This document shows, in pieces, positions 26,643-34,935 of a DNA stretch of 64,000 nt. Position 1 is the stretch's first letter. Each line of letters starts with the position of its first letter. This stretch comes from Bacteroidota bacterium. GTDB lineage: Bacteria > Bacteroidota > Bacteroidia > Bacteroidales > F082. The notes beneath the pieces are model-generated. The model saw nothing but the letters and a program-made list of their open reading frames with translations, did no database searches and was not told where the DNA came from. The translations under genes were made by a program, and so were the position numbers. Where the stretch lies: the NCBI GenBank assembly GCA_023396415.1, contig JAEWWJ010000069.1:1-64000 (forward strand), in the 5' to 3' direction.

Positions 26643-27521
26643 ATGAACGAATCAGAAGCTGACACAGGACTAAAACTGATAGATGTTGAGCAGGTTATTG
26701 CAGGAAAAAACCCCGTGCTTGCCAAATGGCTGCCGGGTTTTGTGATCAACTACCTCAAAAGCATCATTCATCAAGATGAGTTGAACAAATTCATTGTGCA
26801 AAGCAAAGATATACACGGACTTGCGTTTGTTGATGCTGCAGTAGAGGCTTTCCAGCCGCAGGTTGAAATTCGCGGGTTGGAGCATTTGAGCCAAAGCAAA
26901 CGTTTTGTGGTGGCCAGCAATCATCCACTGGGAGGTCTCGATGGCATTGTTCTGATGCAAGCCATCGGAAAAGTGCGGCCTGACATTCAATTTCCGGTAA
27001 ACGATATTTTATTGTATATCAACAACTTAAAACCACTTTTCGTACCCATCAATAAACACGGAAGCAATGCCGAAAACATTCGTATTCTCGATGATACTTT
27101 TCGCAGCAATGCCGTGATTAGTTATTTTCCGTTCGGGCTTGTTTCGCGAAAGTCGAAAGGCATTATTCGTGATTTAGACTGGAAAAAAACTTTTCTTTCA
27201 AAGGCTAAAAAGTTTGAGCGCGATGTTGTTCCAACACACATCAACGGTCGAAACTCTTCGTTTTTTTACAACCTTTCTAACTTTAGAAAATTTCTTGGGA
27301 TCAAAGCCAACATCGAAATGCTTTACTTAGTGAATGAGTTTTTTAGGCAAAAAAACCAAAAAATAACCATCACTTTTGGGCGGCCCATTCCTTATCAGCA
27401 GTTTGATAAACGCTATTCCGATGCCCGATGGGCTGATAAATTACGCGGATTTGTATATTTTCTGGCCGAACATCCTGATGCCATTTTCGATCCCGAAAAG
27501 GATTATTTTAGCACACAATAA
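26643..27521 (+). CDS. glsA: PlsC-like O-acyltransferase (GlsA-like)
   Basis: A 292-residue lysophospholipid-type acyltransferase. The catalytic block is VASNHPLGGLDGIVLM (about 88-103), a variant of the NHx4D motif with one extra residue, followed by FVPINKHGSNAENI and the ITFGRPIPY segment. The neighbouring GNAT gene (27526-28494) makes this resemble the glsB/glsA pair of Bacteroides thetaiotaomicron, where GlsA O-acylates the N-acyl glycine made by GlsB. That role is an inference from gene pairing. A general 1-acylglycerol-3-phosphate acyltransferase is the alternative. Confidence 0.78.
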   Translation: MNESEADTGLKLIDVEQVIAGKNPVLAKWLPGFVINYLKSIIHQDELNKFIVQSKDIHGLAFVDAAVEAFQPQVEIRGLEHLSQSKRFVVASNHPLGGLDGIVLMQAIGKVRPDIQFPVNDILLYINNLKPLFVPINKHGSNAENIRILDDTFRSNAVISYFPFGLVSRKSKGIIRDLDWKKTFLSKAKKFERDVVPTHINGRNSSFFYNLSNFRKFLGIKANIEMLYLVNEFFRQKNQKITITFGRPIPYQQFDKRYSDARWADKLRGFVYFLAEHPDAIFDPEKDYFSTQ

Positions 27522-27525
27522 CACA

Positions 27526-28494
27526 ATGCCAATTAAAATAAATATGGAACATCTTATTCCGGAAGTGCCTAAAGAGCTTTTAATTCAAGAGTTAATTCCT
27601 GAACGCTTTTTGCGTAACACCAACAATGGCAACAACGAAATTTATGTTTTCGCTGGCGACGAGGCGCCTCATTTAATGAACGAAGTAGGTCGGTTGCGCG
27701 AACTTTCTTTCCGCGAATCGGGCGGCGGAACGGGGAAACCCAGCGATGTGGACGATTATGATTTTGGGAAACACGGTTTTAAACAACTTATCGTTTGGAA
27801 TCCGGAAGAAAAAGAAATTGTTGGCGGATACCGTTTTGTGGATTGCAACACCTTGAAAATTGATGAGCATGGACAAGTGCATACGCCCACTGCCAAGCTT
27901 TTTCATTACAGCGAAAAATTTATCAAGGACTACTTGCCCTATACCATTGAGTTAGGACGGTCATTTGTTCAGCCTGCTTATCAACCTTCAAAAAATATCC
28001 GAAAAGGAATGTACTCTTTGGACAACCTTTGGGATGGTTTGGGTGCCTTGGCCGTAGAGCATCCTGCTGCAAAGTATTTTTTCGGCAAAGTTACCATGTA
28101 TGGTCATTTCGATAATACTGCCCGAGATTATATTTTGTATTTTTTTAATTTGTATTTCCCTGATGTTGAACGTCTTGTTACGCCTCACATTCCTTTGGTT
28201 TACAAAACCGATGCCGAAAAGTTGGCTGAAACTTTCAAGAGTGGAAGTTATGAAACAGATTACAAAATTTTGGTTCATCTTGTGCGTGCGCAAAATGAAA
28301 GCATACCACCGCTTTTCAATGCGTATATGAACTTATCATCCACCATGCGTACGTTTGGCACCGCCTTGAATGCTTCATTTGGCGAGGTGGAAGAAACCGG
28401 AATCATGGTCACCATTGATGATATTTTTAGCGTTAAGAAAGACCGTTATATCCATTCTTACATCAAAGGCGAAACACCTAAACACCAATCATGA
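27526..28494 (+). CDS. glsB: GNAT/OlsB-like N-acyltransferase (GlsB-like)
   Basis: A 322-residue protein from the ATG at 27526, 4 bp after the acyltransferase stop; Met7 at 27544 is a possible alternative. It contains the haemolysin/OlsB-type acyltransferase fold (EVGRLRELSFRESGGGTGKPSDVDDYD, QLIVWNPEEKEIVGGYRF, IELGRSFVQPAYQ, LWDGLGALAVEHPAAKYFFGKVTM). OlsB relatives transfer a 3-hydroxyacyl chain to an amino group; in Bacteroidota the product is N-acyl glycine. Its TGA overlaps the engB ATG. The function is inferred from family and pairing. Confidence 0.78.
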   Translation: MPIKINMEHLIPEVPKELLIQELIPERFLRNTNNGNNEIYVFAGDEAPHLMNEVGRLRELSFRESGGGTGKPSDVDDYDFGKHGFKQLIVWNPEEKEIVGGYRFVDCNTLKIDEHGQVHTPTAKLFHYSEKFIKDYLPYTIELGRSFVQPAYQPSKNIRKGMYSLDNLWDGLGALAVEHPAAKYFFGKVTMYGHFDNTARDYILYFFNLYFPDVERLVTPHIPLVYKTDAEKLAETFKSGSYETDYKILVHLVRAQNESIPPLFNAYMNLSSTMRTFGTALNASFGEVEETGIMVTIDDIFSVKKDRYIHSYIKGETPKHQS

Positions 28495-29105
28495 TAATTA
28501 AAGAGGCCATCTTTGTAGCAAGCAATGCCAAGTTAGAGCAGTTGCCGGCAACGATTTTACCGGAATTTGCATTTGTTGGCCGATCCAATGTGGGTAAGTC
28601 ATCGCTCATCAATATGTTGTGCGCACGCAATGGCTTAGCTAAAACCTCCTCCAAACCCGGAAAAACCATTACCATCAATCATTTTATCATCAACAATGCT
28701 TGGTATCTTGTTGATTTACCAGGCTATGGCTATGCTAAGCGATCCAAAGACGCGCGAGCGCAATGGCGAATTTTGATGGATGCTTACTTGATGAAACGTA
28801 GCAACTTAATGAGCACTTTTATTTTGGTTGATTCACGCATTGAACCGCAAAAAGCTGATCTTGAACTCATGGAGTGGATGGGCGAACGTGGCTTACCTTT
28901 TGTGATTGTTTTTACGAAATCTGATAAACTGGGAACCAATAAACGCGAACAAGCAGTAGCCGAATACAAAAAACAGCTCCTCCAACATTGGGAAGAGCTG
29001 CCTCCATATATTATTTCTTCATCGGAATTAAAACTTGGAAGAGACGAGCTGCTCAATTATATTGAGGCCACCATTCCCCTTTTTATACCTCCTCTAACTC
29101 AATGA
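28491..29105 (+). CDS. engB: Ribosome biogenesis GTP-binding protein EngB (YsxC)
   Basis: A 204-residue TRAFAC GTPase needed for large-subunit assembly. The G motifs are G1 GRSNVGKSS (about 30-38), the G2 region SSKPGKTITIN, G3 DLPGYG, G4 TKSDKL and G5 SSSELKLG. The length is normal. It starts within the stop of the GNAT gene (ATGA) and its last 23 bp overlap the convergent biotin-carrier gene. Confidence 0.95.
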   Translation: MIIKEAIFVASNAKLEQLPATILPEFAFVGRSNVGKSSLINMLCARNGLAKTSSKPGKTITINHFIINNAWYLVDLPGYGYAKRSKDARAQWRILMDAYLMKRSNLMSTFILVDSRIEPQKADLELMEWMGERGLPFVIVFTKSDKLGTNKREQAVAEYKKQLLQHWEELPPYIISSSELKLGRDELLNYIEATIPLFIPPLTQ

Positions 29106-29424
29106 TGACGTGGTTTTTTGTAACCTTGTCGCCTGTCACCACATAAACCTCCTTGACTTTGGTGTCGAATGGAGCTTTAATTTCATTGAGCATTTTCATG
29201 GCTTCCAAAATGGCAAGCGTTTCACCTTCTTTTACTTCTTGCCCTTTAACAACAAATACGTCGGTCATGGTTCCGGGAATAAAAGCCGTGAGCATGCATG
29301 GGTTTTTTGGTTTATAATTCTTCTTTTCTCTATATTTCTTTGTTAGAAGAGTCTGATAATCAATGTTATCAATCGTTAAATCGGTATATGGATTTTCTAC
29401 CATTTCTGTTTTTTCTTTTTTCAT
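29083..29424 (-). CDS. Biotin carboxyl carrier protein of an acyl-CoA carboxylase/decarboxylase
   Basis: About 113 residues from the ATG at 29424 (MKKEKTEM); the frame is open to 29481, with another ATG at 29445. The C-terminal biotinyl domain contains the biotin-Lys motif E-A-M-K-M (LAILEAMKMLNEIKAP) and the hairpin-turn segment GDKVTKNHVIIELE. The N-terminal half (VENPYTDLTIDNIDYQTLLTKKY) is not recognised. It lies 105 bp downstream of the carboxyltransferase gene, so the two very likely work together. Confidence 0.85.
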   Translation of the reverse strand: MKKEKTEMVENPYTDLTIDNIDYQTLLTKKYREKKNYKPKNPCMLTAFIPGTMTDVFVVKGQEVKEGETLAILEAMKMLNEIKAPFDTKVKEVYVVTGDKVTKNHVIIELEEV

Positions 29425-29529
29425 CGTCGTTCTATTTCGGGCCATAACATTGAAAATAATTGGATAACAGCCATTGAGCAATCAATTTTATTGATTCATC
29501 AATGGCTGTAAAAGGTGTGATGTGAGCAC

Positions 29530-31077
29530 TTAAAATGGTGGAATACCATGTTTTTTCATGGGCACTTCCACTATTTTATCTTTAGATATTTCGAGGGAGT
29601 GCATCAACATTCTTCGGGTTTCTGAAGGTTCAATTACTGCGTCAACATATCCGTAAGCTGCTGCTACGTATGGATTTGCAAATTTTGTTTTGTATTCCTC
29701 TACTTTTTGTTTGCGCATTTCATCAGGGTTTTCGGCGGTCATGATTTCCTTGCGGAAAATGATGTTGGCAGCGCCTTCAGGTCCCATAACTGCAATTTCT
29801 GCCGTGGGCCAAGCAAACACAAAGTCGGCACGTAAGTGGTTGGAGCACATGGCGATATAACCTCCACCATAGGCCTTTCGCATGATTACGGTTATTTTTG
29901 GAACAGTGGCTTCGGAGTAGGCATAAAGCACTTTGGCACCATGTCGTATAACACCGGCATGTTCTTGGTCAATTCCGGGCAAATAGCCGGGTAGGTCAAC
30001 CAAAGTGACAAGCGGAATGTTAAAGGCATCGCAATAGCGAATGAAACGTGCTGCTTTATCAGATGAATCTACGTCCAAAACACCCGCCAATACCAGAGGT
30101 TGATTAGCTACAAAGCCGACAGTTTCGCCGTTAATACGGCCAAAACCAATGACAATATTGGCTGCGAAAAGCTCTTGCACTTCAAGGAAATCGGAATTGT
30201 CGGCGATGGATCTGATCACATGCCTCACGTCATAAGGTTTCCGTGGATCGGTGGGTAAAATATTTTCAACCTTATATTCTCTGGTTTTAGGTGCCTTTTT
30301 TGGAAAGCGTTCAGCTTTCTTCATATTGTTCCAAGGAATGTAGCTCATCAAATCTTTAATTTGATCAAAACATTCTTCTTCACTTACAGCAAAAAAATGA
30401 GCATTACCGGTGATTTCGGAATGTACGCGTGCTCCACCAAGCTCCTCCATGCTGATTTCTTCTCCCAAAACTGTTTTAATGACTTCGGGGCCTGTGATAA
30501 ACATTTTTGAAATGTTCTCTACCACAAAAACAAAATCGGTTAGTGCGGGTGAATACACGGCACCTCCGGCGCATGGTCCTAAAATAACTGATATTTGAGG
30601 AATAACTCCCGATGACTGGGTGTTGCGGTAAAAAATCTCACCATAACCGGCCAAGGAGTTGACTCCTTCTTGAATACGCGCGCCCCCCGAATCATTGATA
30701 CCGATGATGGGAACTTTCAATTTCATGGCGTGATCCATGATTTTGGTGATTTTTTTCGCGTGCATCCAGCCCAAGGAACCTCCGGCTACAGTAAAATCTT
30801 GTGCGTAAATACACACTGGATGACCACTTAAGGTGCCGGTGCCTGTAATGACTCCATCGCCGGGTAAATATTTCTTGTCCATGTCGAAGTCCTTGGCGGC
30901 ATGTTCTACAAACAGATCATACTCGTGAAAAGACTTAGGATCGAGCAACGCAATGATACGTTCACGTGCAGTAAGTTTTCCGATTGACTTCTGTTTTTCG
31001 ATGGCTTGTTCTCCACCTCCCATCAGTGCGTCGCGCATGCGGCGCTGTAAATCGCTGGTTTTCTGTTTAATACCCAT
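29530..31077 (-). CDS. Acyl-CoA carboxylase beta (carboxyltransferase) subunit, propionyl/methylmalonyl-CoA type
   Basis: A 515-residue crotonase-fold carboxyltransferase of the PccB/MmdA family. Landmarks are GKLTARERIIALLDPKSFHEYDLFVEH, the acyl-CoA site GGARIQEGVNSLAGYGEIFYRN, and the biotin-site GYLPGIDQEHAGVIRHGAKVLYAYSEATVPKITVIMRKAYGGGYIAM region (quoted as separate landmarks). With the biotin carrier next door it could form propionyl-CoA carboxylase or the alpha part of methylmalonyl-CoA decarboxylase. No biotin carboxylase or Na+-pump beta subunit is in the window, so the reaction direction stays open. Confidence 0.88.
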   Translation of the reverse strand: MGIKQKTSDLQRRMRDALMGGGEQAIEKQKSIGKLTARERIIALLDPKSFHEYDLFVEHAAKDFDMDKKYLPGDGVITGTGTLSGHPVCIYAQDFTVAGGSLGWMHAKKITKIMDHAMKLKVPIIGINDSGGARIQEGVNSLAGYGEIFYRNTQSSGVIPQISVILGPCAGGAVYSPALTDFVFVVENISKMFITGPEVIKTVLGEEISMEELGGARVHSEITGNAHFFAVSEEECFDQIKDLMSYIPWNNMKKAERFPKKAPKTREYKVENILPTDPRKPYDVRHVIRSIADNSDFLEVQELFAANIVIGFGRINGETVGFVANQPLVLAGVLDVDSSDKAARFIRYCDAFNIPLVTLVDLPGYLPGIDQEHAGVIRHGAKVLYAYSEATVPKITVIMRKAYGGGYIAMCSNHLRADFVFAWPTAEIAVMGPEGAANIIFRKEIMTAENPDEMRKQKVEEYKTKFANPYVAAAYGYVDAVIEPSETRRMLMHSLEISKDKIVEVPMKKHGIPPF

Positions 31078-31193
31078 ATCTGGTTCTTTTAGGTTCTGTG
31101 TTGTGCAATTAAATCAAGGAGTGTATTTTTTTAAATACCTGTAAATCAATTACATATAAAATAATTTCTGTGCTTAGAACGCGCTGTCTTATG

Positions 31194-31223
31194 CAAAAAT
31201 AATTTAATTTGTTTAACGGACAA
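31194..31223 (-). promoter_or_regulatory. Promoter of the acyl-CoA carboxylase pair
   Basis: On the minus strand TATTTTTG (31201-31194) is preceded 19 nt upstream by TTG (31223-31221), matching the Bacteroidetes -33/-7 promoter. Confidence 0.6.
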
Positions 31224-31307
31224 TGTTTCTGTCGGTTGTTTCGTGGGATAAGAAATGAATCTATGATGAGTTGATTGATTCACAAGAACTTAATTTTTGA
31301 ATATCCT

Positions 31308-31342
31308 CAAAAAAAACATCCATTGCCAATTGGCAACGGATG
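31308..31342 (-). terminator. Intrinsic terminator of the T9SS cargo gene
   Basis: An 11-bp stem (31317-31327 with 31332-31342, one G-T pair, AATT loop) is followed in the minus direction by eight T residues. It lies 65 bp downstream of the stop at 31407. Confidence 0.8.
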
Positions 31343-31406
31343 CTTGATTATATTAAATAGCATTTAACTGAAAATCAATGAACTCGAGGGTTCATTGTTA
31401 TTGCAT

Positions 31407-32150
31407 TTATTTTTTTATGATCAATTTTTTACTTACAACACTCTGGTTGTCAATAATCAAAGAGTAAAAATAAACACCTTCTTTTAAATGATCTACTGCT
31501 ATTCTAACTTTTCCCGAGCTTTGTTCGATTTTTTGTTCGGCGAGCGTTTGTCCAACAAGGTTTACAATTTTAACCTTTGCTTGCTGTGTGCCGGTAGGAA
31601 AAGAAAAGTCAAAGTTTACGGCAGTTGTGGCCGGATTGGGATAGGCGTTGCTAAATTGTACGCTTTCTTTCCAGCTGTCAAGTGAAGAAGGCGTAATGCG
31701 AAAGTTTACAATAAATGAAACTTTATCATCATGATTTGATTCAGGGAAGAATACGTATTCAATTTTTGAAATACCCAAATGACTCTTAGGCTCGTAGTGA
31801 CCTGAAAATACACCCTCACCAGTCATTTGTCCGGCTCCAATGGGCATTGTTGATGTTGAATTGTCAACAAATGGCGGGTAGCAAGCATCCCAGCAAAAAT
31901 AATTTTTGCTGCCAGTTACTGTGTCGTGGTTGATGCGTTGCGCAAACACTTCAACAGCCCTGTCGGAATTGTTTTTGATTTGGGCGTGAGCAACAATTTC
32001 GTAGAAGGGGTCATCTGATAATTCTCCGTTGATGTCAACGGTGACTCCATTTTCAAGAACCTGTCCTTGGTAAACAATAGACAGCGTTTGAGCCTGAACG
32101 ACTCCCATTGAAATGAGCGCAAAAAATAATGTAAGTAGTGTTTTATTCAT
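31407..32150 (-). CDS. Secreted protein with type IX secretion C-terminal sorting domain
   Basis: A 247-residue protein with a signal peptide (MNKTLLTLFFALISMGVVQA, cleavage before Q21). A beta-rich middle part of unknown function contains several Cys/Trp residues (YFCWDACYPPFVD). A C-terminal sorting domain spans about 168-247: it begins with the typical SNAYPNPATTAVNFDF and ends with KEGVYFYSLIIDNQSVVSKKLIIKK-type strands closed by a Lys pair. Such type A domains direct export through the T9SS and anchoring to the surface. The cargo function is unknown. It is a single-gene unit with its own terminator. Confidence 0.88.
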   Translation of the reverse strand: MNKTLLTLFFALISMGVVQAQTLSIVYQGQVLENGVTVDINGELSDDPFYEIVAHAQIKNNSDRAVEVFAQRINHDTVTGSKNYFCWDACYPPFVDNSTSTMPIGAGQMTGEGVFSGHYEPKSHLGISKIEYVFFPESNHDDKVSFIVNFRITPSSLDSWKESVQFSNAYPNPATTAVNFDFSFPTGTQQAKVKIVNLVGQTLAEQKIEQSSGKVRIAVDHLKEGVYFYSLIIDNQSVVSKKLIIKK

Positions 32151-32260
32151 AGTCTAATTTTTTTATGTTATTCTACAATTATCGTGCTAAATTAGTCATT
32201 TTTACAAGTATCCAGACAAGTTGTTTTGTTTTTTGGTTGCATCTTATTTGAGGTATTTTG

Positions 32261-34270
32261 CTAAAAAAGTCCGGTGATGAGTTGATCTTCAACTTCATTT
32301 GGCATGGTGACTCTCAGATTTGGTTCCATTTGCATGGCCCGCAAAATCGCAAAGTTAGCTTCTTTGTTCCGGGCCCAACTCCTTCGGGCAATGCCGTTGT
32401 TGACATCCCAATGTAGCATTTTTCTTAGTTTTTGATCGGCCTCTTTTGTTCCGTCTAAAACCATTCCAAAGCCTCCATTGATGACTTCGCCCCAGCCAAC
32501 GCCACCGCCATTGTGAATGGAAACCCAGGTGGCACCTCTGAAAGCATCGCCAATTACATTTTGAATGGCCATATCGGCAGTAAAGGCCGAGCCATCATAT
32601 ATATTGGATGTTTCGCGATAAGGGGAGTCGGTTCCGCTCACATCGTGGTGATCGCGACCCAGAATGATGTACGAGGAAATTTTGCCCTCTCCGATAGCGC
32701 GGTTGAAAGCGGCTGCTATTTTTATGCGGCCTTCAGCATCTGCGTATAAAATGCGGGCCTGAGAACCCACCACAAGATTGTTTTTGTGCGCTTCTTTGAT
32801 CCAATGAATGTTATCCGAAAGTTGTTGCTTAATCTCTTCGGGAGCAGTAAGATACATTTCCTCTAATACTTCACAAGCAATTTGATCAGTGAGGATAAGG
32901 TCATCGGGCTTGGACGAAGCGCAAACCCAGCGGAAAGGGCCAAAACCATAGTCGAAGCATAGTGGTCCCATTATATCTTGCACGTAGGATGGATATTTGA
33001 AACTGCCATCAGCCTTGCTGATATTGGCACCGGCCCTTTGACTTTCGAGCAAAAAGGCGTTGCCATAATCGAAGAAATAGGTGCCCTGACTGCAAAGTTG
33101 GTTGATGGCATCTACCTGTCGGCGAAGTGATTGCTGGACTTTTTCTTTAAAAAGTGCCGGTTGGTGTGCCATCATTTCATTTGATTCTTGGTAAGACAGC
33201 CCAACAGGATAGTAACCTCCAGACCATGGATTGTGCAATGAGGTTTGGTCGCTTCCCATATCCACAACGATGTTGCGCTCGGCCAATCGTTCCCAAAGGT
33301 CAACAATATTTCCCAAGAAAGCGATGGAATGGGGTTGGTTTTTCTTCTGCCAAAGCAATGCAGCATCAATAGCTCCGTCCACTTGATCAATCACCTCGTC
33401 CACCCAGCCTTGTTCAAAGCGTTTGTGGGCGGCTTTGGGGTTGATTTCGGCAGTAATGCTTACCACGCCTGCTATGTTTCCGGCTTTGGGCTGTGCACCG
33501 CTCATTCCACCAAGTCCGGAAGTGATGAATAATTTTATTCCGCCTTGATGCCGCGGATGGTGTTGCATTCGAGAGGCGTTAAGCACTGTGATTGTAGTTC
33601 CATGCACGATGCCCTGAGGGCCAATGTACATGAATGATCCTGCTGTCATTTGCCCGTATTGTGAAACGCCAAGTGCGTTAAATTTTTCCCAATCATCAGG
33701 TTTTGAGTAGTTTGGAATCACCATGCCATTGGTGACCACCACTCTTGGAGCTTCTTTGGACGATGGAAACAATCCCATTGGATGTCCGGAATAAAGTGCA
33801 AGTGTTTGCTCATCGTTCATGGTGGCAAGGTATTTCATGCACAAAAGATATTGTGCCCAGTTTTGAAACACTGCACCATTGCCTCCATAGGTAATGAGCT
33901 CGTGAGGGTGTTGGGCTACGGCTTCATCTAAGTTGTTACTCAACATCAGCATAATGGCTGCTGCTTGTTTGGATTGATGCGGAAATGCTTCAATATCACG
34001 TGCATAGATTGGGTATTCAGGCCTAAACCTATACATATATATTCTTCCGAAGTTGCGTAATTCTTCGGCGAATTCGGGAGCCAATGTGGCATGATGCTTT
34101 TGTGGAAAATAGCGCAAGGCATTCCTAAGAGCCAGCTCCTTTTCTTTATTTGTTAGAATGTCTTTTCTATTTGGGGCATGATTGATGGTTGCGTCTAAAG
34201 TTTTTTTCTTTGGAAGTTCATCGGGAATGCCTTGTAGGATAGCGCTGCGAAATTCGTTTAAATCGTGCAT
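32261..34270 (-). CDS. hutU: Urocanate hydratase
   Basis: A 669-residue NAD+-dependent enzyme of histidine degradation converting urocanate to imidazolonepropionate. Landmarks are ELITYGGNGAVFQNWAQYLL, SGHPMGLFPSSKEAPRVVVTNGMVIPNY, SQYGQMTAGSFMYIGPQGIVHGTTITV, ITSGLGGMSGAQPKAG, and in the second half FRWVCASSKPDDL and WVSIHNGGGVGWGEVINGGFGMVLDG landmarks. It is longer than the 555-residue proteobacterial form, as usual in Bacteroidota. No other hut gene is adjacent. A -7 element lies 24 nt upstream. Confidence 0.95.
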   Translation of the reverse strand: MHDLNEFRSAILQGIPDELPKKKTLDATINHAPNRKDILTNKEKELALRNALRYFPQKHHATLAPEFAEELRNFGRIYMYRFRPEYPIYARDIEAFPHQSKQAAAIMLMLSNNLDEAVAQHPHELITYGGNGAVFQNWAQYLLCMKYLATMNDEQTLALYSGHPMGLFPSSKEAPRVVVTNGMVIPNYSKPDDWEKFNALGVSQYGQMTAGSFMYIGPQGIVHGTTITVLNASRMQHHPRHQGGIKLFITSGLGGMSGAQPKAGNIAGVVSITAEINPKAAHKRFEQGWVDEVIDQVDGAIDAALLWQKKNQPHSIAFLGNIVDLWERLAERNIVVDMGSDQTSLHNPWSGGYYPVGLSYQESNEMMAHQPALFKEKVQQSLRRQVDAINQLCSQGTYFFDYGNAFLLESQRAGANISKADGSFKYPSYVQDIMGPLCFDYGFGPFRWVCASSKPDDLILTDQIACEVLEEMYLTAPEEIKQQLSDNIHWIKEAHKNNLVVGSQARILYADAEGRIKIAAAFNRAIGEGKISSYIILGRDHHDVSGTDSPYRETSNIYDGSAFTADMAIQNVIGDAFRGATWVSIHNGGGVGWGEVINGGFGMVLDGTKEADQKLRKMLHWDVNNGIARRSWARNKEANFAILRAMQMEPNLRVTMPNEVEDQLITGLF

Positions 34271-34293
34271 GGAGATAGGATTTATTGGAACGA

Positions 34294-34301
34294 CAAAGTT
34301 A
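34294..34301 (-). promoter_or_regulatory. -7 promoter element upstream of hutU
   Basis: On the minus strand TAACTTTG matches TAnnTTTG, 24 nt before the ATG at 34270. No -33 element was recognised at the right distance. Confidence 0.45.
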
Positions 34302-34335
34302 GCCTTTTTCTACTTTCATGCGGGATTCAACCGAT

Positions 34336-34935
34336 CTAAAACTTGCCTTCCGATCGTTTGAGAAGCTGAAACAGAAACTCTCTTGCTCTAAAAAGTTGTG
34401 CTTTTACCGTACCCAACGGAAGGTGCATTTTGTCAGCAATTTCTTCATAACTCATTTCTTCAAAATAGCGCATTTCAATCAAGCTGCGATAGTGGGGCTT
34501 CAGTTTTTCAATCACCTGACGTACTATTATAAGTTTTTGTTTGTGGATGATGGTAGCTTCCGGATCGGGATTGCCATCAGGCAGTTGAAAACCAATGTTG
34601 TTGCTTTGTTCCTTTTGAGAAAGGCTAACGGTTTGGAGTTTGTTACGACGTTGAAAATCAATACAGTTGTTGGTGGCAATGCGAAAAAGCCAGGTGCTGA
34701 AACCGAAATCGGGAGTATATTGGTGCAGTTTATTAAAAGCTTTTCCAAAAGCCTCAATGGTGCAATCTTCCGCATCATATGGGTTGCCGGTCATTTTGAG
34801 CATCAAATAGTACACCGGCTCGCGATAAAGTTGCAGCAATTGGGCAAAAGCAGACTGATCTTTATGGTTCAAAGCACGCTGAATTAATTCAAAATCTCTT
34901 TGGCCTTTTTCAGTAAGATTATGATTTACATCCAT
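34336..34935 (-). CDS. ECF-type RNA polymerase sigma factor
   Basis: A 199-residue sigma-70 family factor of the extracytoplasmic-function type. Region 2 covers about 25-95 (FAQLLQLYREPVYYLMLKMTGNPYDAEDCTIEAFGKAF, with GFSTWLFRIATNNCID). Region 4 covers about 135-190 (LIEMRYFEEMSYEEIADKMHLPLGTVKAQLFRAREFL). No anti-sigma gene is adjacent. It overlaps the upstream glycosyltransferase by 10 nt, so the two are co-transcribed. Its regulon is unknown. Confidence 0.9.
   Translation of the reverse strand: MDVNHNLTEKGQRDFELIQRALNHKDQSAFAQLLQLYREPVYYLMLKMTGNPYDAEDCTIEAFGKAFNKLHQYTPDFGFSTWLFRIATNNCIDFQRRNKLQTVSLSQKEQSNNIGFQLPDGNPDPEATIIHKQKLIIVRQVIEKLKPHYRSLIEMRYFEEMSYEEIADKMHLPLGTVKAQLFRAREFLFQLLKRSEGKF

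Larger units (their letters stand above)
31078..31406 (-). other. Intergenic region between carboxyltransferase and T9SS-protein genes
   Basis: This 329-bp AT-rich region holds the terminator of the T9SS-protein gene (31308-31342) and a Bacteroidetes promoter for the carboxyltransferase gene (31194-31223), giving a leader of about 110 nt. Nothing else stands out. Confidence 0.6.
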
